A DNA stretch of 22,012 nt from CALCKU01 sp964607445 (GTDB taxonomy: Bacteria > Pseudomonadota > Alphaproteobacteria > Caulobacterales > Maricaulaceae). Positions 15,098-22,012 of the stretch are shown piece after piece; the first letter of the stretch is position 1; each line of letters opens with the position of its first letter. The stretch is from the NCBI GenBank assembly GCA_964607445.1, contig CAZSKN010000037.1, positions 1-22,012 of the forward strand, written 5' to 3'. Both the position numbers and the translations under genes were made by a program. The notes below the pieces were generated by a model. That model saw nothing but the letters and a program-made list of their open reading frames with translations, did not search any database and had not been told where the DNA came from.

Positions 15098-17683
15098 TTA
15101 CCCATTCAGCTCTCCATGGCTCACACCAATTTCAGCTTTTACTTTTTCAGCTAATTGCGACAAGGTGAAAGGCTTAGGCAAAAAGGTAACGTCTGGTTCC
15201 TCGGATAACAGCTCGGAAAACTCCTCCTCGGCATAGCCAGATATAAATACAATACGGGCATCACCTAATAAAGGACGTCCTTTTCTGAGCAATGTCGGTC
15301 CGTCCATAGAGGGCATAACGACATCGGATATCATCAAATCAAACGGATCTTCTGCGTCTTCCAAAATTTCAAAGGCCTCTTCACCGTCCCCGGCTTCAAC
15401 CACATTATACCCACGCTTACGTAAAGTTTTTGCCGCAATCGTACGCACGGACACCTCGTCTTCAACAAAGAGTATATTACCCTGCCCCGTCAAATCGACC
15501 GGTTTGGGTACTAATTTAACATTCACAACGGGCTTTATCTTTTCTTCTTCGGTTTTAGTCGCCACTGGCAAGAAAATATTGAAAGTTGTCCCTTTACCCA
15601 ACTCACTCTCGACTGACAAATATCCACCGCTTTGCTGAATAATACCATAGACCGTCGCAAGCCCCAGACCCGTCCCTTTACCCTGTTCTTTTGTCGTAAA
15701 AAACGGCTCGAATATCTTGCTTTTAACGTCATCCGTCATACCCGTACCGGTATCGGAGAATGCCAGAAGAACAAAGTCAGTGCCTTTGATATCCTGTATC
15801 CCCATACGTTCTAAAACCTCACGCGTTACCGCAGAGGTGGTGATATTGATTTGGCCGCCACCCTGACCTTCCATGGCATCGCGCGCGTTAACACATAAAT
15901 TCAGCAAAACCGTATCAAGCTGGCTTTTATCGGACCGAATGGCCGGTAAGTTGCGACCATGTACAACATTCAATTTAATCCGTTCACCAAGCGATTGGCG
16001 CAAAGGCACAGACAGGTCGGATAATGTATCCGTAATATTGAGGAGTTCCATCCGTAATGTCTGCTTGCGGGAAAAAGCCAGAAGTTTCTTTACCAAGGCC
16101 GCGGCACGGTTCACCGTTGTATTAATATCGTGCAATTCCCGGTACGACGGGTCGCCGACGGGATGGCGCCCTAAAAGCTCATCTGTATTCAGACGAATGG
16201 TCGTAAGAAGATTATTGAAATCATGGGCGACCCCCGCGGCGAGTTGGCCGATAGCCTGCATTTTTTGGGATTGCAGCAATTGATCTTCCAGCGATTTACG
16301 CTCGGAGATATCAACGAGATATGCCCATCGCCGCAAGCTGTTTTCAGGGTCTTCGGAGATATAAACACTGACCGGCGTTTTATTTTCACCCGACAATCGC
16401 CCATCAAACGGGGTTCCGGCAACGGAAGCGGCAAGCATAGCCTCTTCACCGACCGAGTCCGCATCGAAAATTTCACTAAAGGCAGTATCGCGCCAAAACA
16501 AGCCTTGGCTCATATCCTCAAAGGCGGGGTTGGCTTTGCGGATAAGGGATTGCGATAATATCTCACCACTGAGCGTCAAAATGGCGATCGGTGCATGGCT
16601 GGATGTTTCTTGCCCCGGCAGATTTTCGGTATGGGCTGCAAGAGCCGCAATATTACCGGCCTGCCTATCGGACACATCCGCATCAATCGCATGATTGGCA
16701 TTGGCGGGCGAGGCCGGTTGGCGGGCGCCCGACATCGACATTCCAATGCTGGAATGTCCATATAATGCCAGAGATGCGACCATATCTCCATTATTGAGCT
16801 TTTGCCATGTCCCCGTCATGATAATGGGCGTCACCATACCCTTTTGCGTAATCAAGCGCGTATCGGACCGGATAATCCGGTCAACAATATGTTCCCCGTC
16901 CAGAACAGAGGCACTATCTTGAACAAATTCTCTTAAGCGTCGTGGCCGGACACCATTTTCAGCCGCTATCCACCGGTCCAGAACCTTGTTCGTCGCCAGA
17001 ACATTACCCGCCTCGTCAATACTGCATAGACCTACGGGCGCGCTGACTAATGTCGAGGCCTGACCTTGGGTCTTATCGGTGACGTCGGAAATTTGCCACA
17101 GCTGCATCTCCCCTAAGGCCGCAACACTAACCCTGAACCGGCGCAAAGCGCCCGTATCGTCAATCATATCAATATATTCTTCAGATGAGACTTTGTCTTC
17201 GCGCATATGATGTAAACGGAAAATGGCCGAAGCGGTTTCTTTACCGCCCGCGCTAAAAATGCGGTCAACAGAAGGCGGTGCTTGGCTCACCCCTATCGCC
17301 ATCACCGCATGGGCAAGCTGCATATAGGCAGCATTGGCTTTATGGGGTTTCCCATTTTTCATCAACAAGGAAGGTTCGGCCCCGTTCATAAAAGCGTCTA
17401 GATAAATATCTTCACCCATATGGGATTGCGACAAGATTTCCGCGCTCGCCCGACGTTCTGAAAGTTGAGATAAAGTGCCCAATACGCCAGCTATAGCTAT
17501 TCCCGACAACATTAAAAAGGCTGTCCATCCCAAACGCGCCGCATTTAACCCGGCCAATATGAGCGCCGCAACGACGATAATTATCGTTACAATTATAAGC
17601 AGAATACCGATGACGCCGGTCCGGCCACCTGTTTGCGGGTGATTTGTGTCACCTGAGTTTTCGTTTCGAATCATAGAAACCAT
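15098..17683 (-). CDS. cckA: Hybrid sensor histidine kinase CckA
   Basis: In alphaproteobacteria this inner-membrane kinase feeds phosphate through ChpT to CtrA and CpdR and so controls the cell cycle or motility. It has 861 residues. Two membrane segments are at about 24-45 and 51-71. Three PAS-like regions follow (roughly 85-205, 210-315 and 365-470), with a low-complexity linker between the second and third. The phosphoacceptor is H487 in AAGVAHDFNNLL. The ATPase domain shows NLCVNARDAM, FSDTGTGM and GKGTGLGLATVYGI. The C-terminal receiver has NILFVEDEVSV, the phosphorylated D787 in MISDVVMP, and LPKPF. It is longer than the Caulobacter protein, all of the excess lying before the histidine. 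It is divergent from the DUF885 gene; no clear CtrA site is visible upstream. Confidence 0.9.
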   Translation of the reverse strand: MVSMIRNENSGDTNHPQTGGRTGVIGILLIIVTIIIVVAALILAGLNAARLGWTAFLMLSGIAIAGVLGTLSQLSERRASAEILSQSHMGEDIYLDAFMNGAEPSLLMKNGKPHKANAAYMQLAHAVMAIGVSQAPPSVDRIFSAGGKETASAIFRLHHMREDKVSSEEYIDMIDDTGALRRFRVSVAALGEMQLWQISDVTDKTQGQASTLVSAPVGLCSIDEAGNVLATNKVLDRWIAAENGVRPRRLREFVQDSASVLDGEHIVDRIIRSDTRLITQKGMVTPIIMTGTWQKLNNGDMVASLALYGHSSIGMSMSGARQPASPANANHAIDADVSDRQAGNIAALAAHTENLPGQETSSHAPIAILTLSGEILSQSLIRKANPAFEDMSQGLFWRDTAFSEIFDADSVGEEAMLAASVAGTPFDGRLSGENKTPVSVYISEDPENSLRRWAYLVDISERKSLEDQLLQSQKMQAIGQLAAGVAHDFNNLLTTIRLNTDELLGRHPVGDPSYRELHDINTTVNRAAALVKKLLAFSRKQTLRMELLNITDTLSDLSVPLRQSLGERIKLNVVHGRNLPAIRSDKSQLDTVLLNLCVNARDAMEGQGGGQINITTSAVTREVLERMGIQDIKGTDFVLLAFSDTGTGMTDDVKSKIFEPFFTTKEQGKGTGLGLATVYGIIQQSGGYLSVESELGKGTTFNIFLPVATKTEEEKIKPVVNVKLVPKPVDLTGQGNILFVEDEVSVRTIAAKTLRKRGYNVVEAGDGEEAFEILEDAEDPFDLMISDVVMPSMDGPTLLRKGRPLLGDARIVFISGYAEEEFSELLSEEPDVTFLPKPFTLSQLAEKVKAEIGVSHGELNG

Positions 17684-17826
17684 AAAGCCATCATAGTAGA
17701 AATTTTCTGAAATGCGCCTGTTTAATATAATCTATGCTCGATAATATGGCTAAATCAGGGCCAATTTCCTTTTCATTTGTGGCAAGATACCTACAGTTTA
17801 AAATATAATATATACGGAACGTCCAA

Positions 17827-19704
17827 ATGCCACTCTCCTTCAATTCTCGCCGATCTAAATCTGCACTCTGGTTGACGGGTGTTTTTACAGCCACTCTGAT
17901 CTTGTCTGCATGCCAGCCGCAGTCTTCTGCCAATGTGGCAAAAACCGAAATTGTCAAAGCCGAAAGTCAAAACCTGAATAATTGGTTCCAAGCCAGATTC
18001 GAGGATGAATTGGCACGGTCTCCGATGACTCAAACCTATTTCGGACAAAAAACGGCGCAAAATAGGTTAGATGATGCCTCGCAATTAGCCGTAGATGAAG
18101 AGGCCGCTCTCACCCAAGCCTGGCTGGAAGACATGCAAACCCAATTCGATCTGGATCGGCTAGACCCGCAATCCCGTCTCTCTTACCGCCTATTCGAATA
18201 TGCGTCTTTGGATGCCGCAACAACGCATGAATTTGCCGATCATGACTATGTTTTCCAACATATGAGTGGGCCACATTCCAATCTTCCATCATTTTTGATC
18301 AATTTTCACGCCGTAAATTCCGTGGAAGACGCGCAGGCCTATATTGACCGCCTGAATGCAATACCCACCTATATCGGGCAATACGCCGAGCGCGCACAAG
18401 CGCAATTCAACGCCGGTATCAGCTTGCCTAAATTCGTCTACCCAAAGATAAGCCAAGCCTCGCGCAACGTCATTTCAGGTGCCCCTTTTACGGATCATCT
18501 TGATGATACAAGCCGTACGGAGCCAAAAGACAGCCCGCTTTTTTCTGACATTAAAAACAAAATCAATGCGCTAGACATAACTGGTGATGAAAAAACGGCG
18601 CTCATTTCTATGGCGCAAAAGGCGCTGATTGAAAGTGTCGGCCCCGCCTATGAAGACCTTATTACTATGTTTACAGTTCACGCCGCCGCCGCCTCTACGG
18701 ATGATGGGGTCTGGAAATTACCACGCGGCGCAGATTACTACCAAAGCCGGCTCAAACATTATACGACGACGAATCTCACCGCGGATGAAATCCATAATAT
18801 CGGTTTGATCGAAGTGGCACGCATACAAAGCGAAATGAAAGTCATCATGGACACGCTAAAATTTGAAGGGAGTCTGAAGGATTTTTATAATTTCCTGCGA
18901 ACCGACCCGCAATTTGTCTATACAAATGATGAAACAGGTCGAAAAAAATACATCGTCGATGCTACTCAGATTATTGACCAAATGAAGGGTGAACTCGATG
19001 ATTTATTTATCTCCAAGCCCAAGGCCGATATGGTCGTTAAACGCGTAGAACCCTTCCGAGAAGATACGGCCTTTGGTGCCTTTTATGATCGGCCAGCGCC
19101 GGATGGCTCCCGCCCGGGTACTTATTATATTAATCTTCGCGATGTTGGTGATCAACCGACCTATCTCATGCAGGCTCTGGCTTACCACGAAGGCATACCC
19201 GGTCATCATATGCAAATCGCGATTGGTCAAGAATTAGACGGATTGCCAAAGTTTCGAACCCTTGGCGGCTATACCAGCTATACGGAAGGTTGGGCACTAT
19301 ATTCCGAGAGCTTGCCTAAAGAGTTGGGGCTTTACAAGGATCCATATAAAGATTTCGGTCGGCTCTCCATGGAGATATTCCGCGCGGCGCGGCTTGTCGT
19401 TGACACGGGAATTCATGCTAAAAAATGGACACGCGACCAAGCCGTAACATATTACCTTGATAACATTCCCAATCCCGAAGGTGACGTGCGCGCTGAAATA
19501 GATCGCTATATCGTTTGGCCGGGACAAGCTACGGCCTATAAAATAGGGATGTTAAAAATTCAGGAGCTTCGCCAGCAGGCCGAAACCACGCTCGGCGATA
19601 AATTTGATATTCGCGAATTTCATGACGTGATATTAGCCAACGGAGCGGTCCCTTTGACAATTTTAGAAGAATTAGTGCAAAACTGGATATCAGAACAACA
19701 ATAA
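17827..19704 (+). CDS. DUF885 lipoprotein, putative zinc metallopeptidase (first of a tandem pair)
   Basis: The 625-residue protein has a lipoprotein signal: Arg-Arg-Ser-Lys, a hydrophobic core, and the lipobox LSAC with C29 as the lipidated residue. Gln at +2 suggests the outer membrane, facing the periplasm. The body matches DUF885, a family related to M3/M32-type metallopeptidases. The metal motif HEGIPGHH is at residues 454-461 and the third ligand is probably E487 in YTEGWALYSE. A conserved C-terminal block contains PGQATAYKIGMLKI. Substrate is unknown; peptidase activity is inferred from the HExxPGHH pattern. GGAAC lies before the ATG and a TATAAT (17804-17809) a little further upstream, but I found no good -35. 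It is followed after 26 bases by a paralogue. Confidence 0.88.
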   Translation: MPLSFNSRRSKSALWLTGVFTATLILSACQPQSSANVAKTEIVKAESQNLNNWFQARFEDELARSPMTQTYFGQKTAQNRLDDASQLAVDEEAALTQAWLEDMQTQFDLDRLDPQSRLSYRLFEYASLDAATTHEFADHDYVFQHMSGPHSNLPSFLINFHAVNSVEDAQAYIDRLNAIPTYIGQYAERAQAQFNAGISLPKFVYPKISQASRNVISGAPFTDHLDDTSRTEPKDSPLFSDIKNKINALDITGDEKTALISMAQKALIESVGPAYEDLITMFTVHAAAASTDDGVWKLPRGADYYQSRLKHYTTTNLTADEIHNIGLIEVARIQSEMKVIMDTLKFEGSLKDFYNFLRTDPQFVYTNDETGRKKYIVDATQIIDQMKGELDDLFISKPKADMVVKRVEPFREDTAFGAFYDRPAPDGSRPGTYYINLRDVGDQPTYLMQALAYHEGIPGHHMQIAIGQELDGLPKFRTLGGYTSYTEGWALYSESLPKELGLYKDPYKDFGRLSMEIFRAARLVVDTGIHAKKWTRDQAVTYYLDNIPNPEGDVRAEIDRYIVWPGQATAYKIGMLKIQELRQQAETTLGDKFDIREFHDVILANGAVPLTILEELVQNWISEQQ

Positions 19705-19736
19705 CATGTTTCAGCCTGAGATAAGGACATATGATA

Positions 19737-21605
19737 ATGAAAAAATTGATTATAATTGGAGCAAGCTCCCTTGCGCTTACGGCCTGTCTGGCATCTGAAA
19801 CCCCGACACCTCAAGCCCCGACATCCGAAACCTCGTCCACGGCGCCAGCCGGTAATACCGCCACGGCTGGGGCTTTGAAGTCCGCCGATATCAATGTCCG
19901 ACTGGATGCATGGTTTGAACAAAAATTTATGGAAAATGCTCGCGCCTATCCGCAAATTCTAGCCCAACTCGGAATAAAGCAACGTACCGATGAATGGAAC
20001 GACCCCAGCCGGGCCTTTGCGTTGGAGCAATTGGATATAGCGCGTCAAAATCTGGATGAACTAAAATCAAATTTTAACCCGGATGACCTTGATGACGATC
20101 ACCGCTTGTCTTATCGCCTCTTTGTCAAAGGGGTAGAAGACCGTCTTGAAGGTGTAAAGTGGTGGGATCACAACTATCCATTCAATCAGATGTTTGGCGC
20201 ACATTCCCAAGTCCCGCCCTTTTTGATCAATCAACACCGCATAGATAACGCAGACGATGCGCGGGCTTATATTGCGCGTCTTAACGGCATTGATAGCTAT
20301 ATGGCAGAGGTTATCAAAAACGCCGAGAACAGTGCCCAGAAAGGCATTCAGCCCCCAACCTTTGTCTATGATCACGTTATTGACGCATCACGAAACATTA
20401 TTAGCGGTGCCCCATTTGATGATGGCGATTATTCCATACTGATGAATGACTTTCGCAAGAAAGTCGAAAAACTCAATCTTTCAGATACGATGCGCGAAGA
20501 CCTATATGCCAAAGCTATCACGGCATTGCTAAACTCAGTTAAACCCGCCTATGAAAATGTTATTACCACCATGCAACGCCAAAAGGCCGTGTCCTCCTCT
20601 GATGACGGCGTTTGGAAATTACCGAACGGGGCTGACTTTTATGCCTATCGTCTCCAGCAAATGACAACTACGGATATGAGCGCGTCTGACATTCACCAAT
20701 TAGGGCTTAAGGAAGTCGCCCGTATTCAAGACGAAATGCGCGCAATCATGAAGCAAGTCGGATATGAGGGCAGCTTGCAGGACTTCTTCAAATATTTACA
20801 ATCTGATCCGCGCTTTACCTATGAAGACAGCGAAGCCGGACGTGAAGCCTATTTGACAAAAGCAACCGAGTTGATCGACATCATGAAAGGTGAGCTTAAG
20901 ACGGTCTTTAACCGTACGCCCAAAGCCGATCTCATTGTAAAACGCGTCGAACCCTTCCGCGAAAAAGCCGGCAGCAAAGCCTTTTATAATCGTCCGGCAG
21001 CCGATGGCTCTCGCCCCGGCATTTATTATGCTAATTTGTATAAAATAGAAGATATGCCGAAATATCAGATGGAAGCTCTCGCCTATCATGAAGGTATTCC
21101 CGGACATCATATGCAATTAGCCATTTCACAAGAATTGGAAGGCGTTCCGAAATTTCGTAAATTTGGGCGCTATACGGCCTATACAGAAGGCTGGGGATTA
21201 TATTCCGAATATTTGCCTAAAGAAATGGGCTTTTACCAAGACCCCTATTCGGATTTTGGCCGGCTCGCCATGGAGATCTGGCGCGCGGCGCGTCTTGTTG
21301 TCGATACCGGGTTACATGACAAAGAATGGACACGGGAAAAGGCAATTGATTACCTCACCGAGAATACGCCTAATCCTGAAAATGATTGTCGCAAGGCGAT
21401 TGAGCGCTATATCGTCATGCCCGGTCAAGCCACTGCTTATAAGGTTGGCATGCTCAAAATACAGGCAGAGCGCGCCAAGGCCGAAAAGGCCCTTGGAGAC
21501 AAATTTGACATTCGCGGCTTTCACGATGTCTTATTAGGATCCGGGCCTATCCCGCTCGATATTTTTGAAGAAAATGTCGATAAATGGATCGCTAAAGAAA
21601 AGTAA
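19737..21605 (+). CDS. DUF885 lipoprotein, putative zinc metallopeptidase (second of a tandem pair)
   Basis: The protein of about 622 residues starts MKKLIIIGASSLALTAC, with lipobox LTAC and C17 as the lipidated residue. A second ATG two codons upstream (19731) is possible, but the spacing to AAGGA favours 19737. A Thr/Pro/Ser-rich, probably unstructured stretch of about 35 residues follows the Cys. The rest is a DUF885 fold with HEGIPGHH at 451-458 and E484 in YTEGWGLYSE as the likely ligands. It is clearly a paralogue of the gene before it: the C-terminal third is very similar (PGQATAYK-GMLKIQ, DKFDIR-FHDV), while the N-terminal half has drifted. The two are probably one operon. Substrate unknown. 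Confidence 0.88.
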   Translation: MKKLIIIGASSLALTACLASETPTPQAPTSETSSTAPAGNTATAGALKSADINVRLDAWFEQKFMENARAYPQILAQLGIKQRTDEWNDPSRAFALEQLDIARQNLDELKSNFNPDDLDDDHRLSYRLFVKGVEDRLEGVKWWDHNYPFNQMFGAHSQVPPFLINQHRIDNADDARAYIARLNGIDSYMAEVIKNAENSAQKGIQPPTFVYDHVIDASRNIISGAPFDDGDYSILMNDFRKKVEKLNLSDTMREDLYAKAITALLNSVKPAYENVITTMQRQKAVSSSDDGVWKLPNGADFYAYRLQQMTTTDMSASDIHQLGLKEVARIQDEMRAIMKQVGYEGSLQDFFKYLQSDPRFTYEDSEAGREAYLTKATELIDIMKGELKTVFNRTPKADLIVKRVEPFREKAGSKAFYNRPAADGSRPGIYYANLYKIEDMPKYQMEALAYHEGIPGHHMQLAISQELEGVPKFRKFGRYTAYTEGWGLYSEYLPKEMGFYQDPYSDFGRLAMEIWRAARLVVDTGLHDKEWTREKAIDYLTENTPNPENDCRKAIERYIVMPGQATAYKVGMLKIQAERAKAEKALGDKFDIRGFHDVLLGSGPIPLDIFEENVDKWIAKEK

Positions 21606-21632
21606 GCTCAGGCGAGCGCTTTAACAAGGCTC

Positions 21633-21665
21633 CGATCCCGTTCTGACAATATCAAAGCGGGATCG
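21633..21665. terminator. Hairpin after the DUF885 pair, possible terminator
   Basis: CGATCCCG (21633-21640) pairs perfectly with CGGGATCG (21658-21665), and the stem continues inward with one mismatch to TGA / TCA. It begins 27 bases after the second DUF885 stop. There is no T-run, so it may be a factor-dependent terminator or a 3'-end stabiliser rather than a classic intrinsic one. Confidence 0.45.
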
Positions 21666-21808
21666 CTACATATGCGTCGCTTTCGTTTCAGAAGGCCGCA
21701 TGCGAAAACGGTCGGACGTCGGGCCCCCAGGTCAATCGATTCGGGATTTAACAGACCTTACAAATCTCAATTTGAGTATGATTGGCATCCCCATGCATAG
21801 CGCAGGCT

Positions 21809-21916
21809 ATTATCACAATTAAACTAAAGTTACGTTACTGAAAGTGTTCAATATTAGTGTTGGAGTTCTGATAATCAAAAGTTTGGATAAACCCGATTAT
21901 CACAATATTTGGATAA
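21809..21916. repeat. Cluster of short direct and inverted AT-rich repeats
   Basis: ATTATCACAAT occurs at 21809-21819 and again at 21896-21906. TTTGGATAA occurs at 21882-21890 and 21908-21916, 26 bases apart. GATAATC (21870-21876) and GATTATC (21895-21901) are inverted copies. Together 21871-21890 and 21896-21916 look like a degenerate direct repeat of about 20 bases. This could be a regulator-binding array for a gene to the right of the window. Confidence 0.45.
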
Positions 21917-22012
21917 GAGATGGCTCCGCAAGCATGAAAATTGGACTTGTTTCAGGTTGTTTCATATCGTTAAAAATACAACAAAAACAATATTTTAAGA
22001 ACTTTTCACTTT

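Larger units (their letters stand above)
21606..22012. other. Non-coding tail with hairpin and short repeats
   Basis: No convincing gene is present in this 407-base stretch. It holds a hairpin near the DUF885 stop, an 11-base palindrome CTCAATTTGAG (21766-21776), a cluster of short repeats (21809-21916), and an AT-rich end. A start codon at 21934 opens a frame to the window edge (26 codons), but it has no ribosome binding site and no recognisable sequence. Confidence 0.5.

Noticed and set aside
17684..17826. Possible CtrA binding sites between cckA and the DUF885 gene
   Set aside because: TTAA words occur, but none has the TTAA-N7-TTAA spacing.
21934..22012. Start of a gene running off the right edge
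   Set aside because: Only 26 codons are visible, with no ribosome binding site and AT-rich, low-complexity content; it cannot be supported.

Overview
The window looks like chromosomal DNA from an alphaproteobacterium, most likely of the Caulobacterales/Maricaulales type (Hyphomonadaceae or Maricaulaceae). This is inferred from gene content, not from a database match. The reasons are: a five-gene F1 operon atpHAGDC without F0 genes; an AtpD with the Lys/Ala-rich N-terminal extension known from alphaproteobacteria; a CckA hybrid histidine kinase next to recA and alaS; a recA upstream region with a perfect GTTC-N7-GTTC alphaproteobacterial SOS box; and an atp promoter resembling the Caulobacter housekeeping consensus. 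I see no phage, insertion sequence, CRISPR array or RNA gene.

Layout. 1-219 is the 3' end of an unrecognised plus-strand gene. 245-5219 is the minus-strand F1 ATP synthase operon (epsilon, beta, gamma, alpha, delta when read left to right), with a good promoter at 5309-5337. Next comes a divergent gene for an exported protein with a C-terminal glycine zipper (5609-6439). Convergent to it is a cupin/JmjC-like putative 2-oxoglutarate oxygenase (6466-7392). priA (7573-9783) is divergent from a small transaldolase gene (9835-10488). A minus-strand block then reads cckA, recA, alaS and a small VOC-family gene (from 17683 down to 10526). On the plus strand, divergent from cckA, are two tandem DUF885 lipoproteins, putative metallopeptidases (17827-21605). 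The last 407 bases are non-coding as far as I can see, with a hairpin and a cluster of short repeats.

How the genes work together. Most are housekeeping genes: ATP synthesis, replication restart (PriA), recombination and SOS (RecA), alanine charging (AlaS), sugar phosphate metabolism (Tal) and cell-cycle phosphorelay (CckA). The parts that look less routine are the exported glycine-zipper protein, the JmjC-like protein, the paired DUF885 lipoproteins, a PriA that has lost most of one zinc site, a CckA with a longer sensory half than the Caulobacter protein, and a recA leader hairpin.

I did not find a convincing new multi-gene system. The best leads are the tandem DUF885 pair, the PriA zinc-site change and the recA regulatory region. 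Several genes have upstream TTG codons that extend the reading frame; I chose internal starts where ribosome binding sites and family N-termini argue for them (atpH, the glycine-zipper gene, the JmjC-like gene, the VOC gene).
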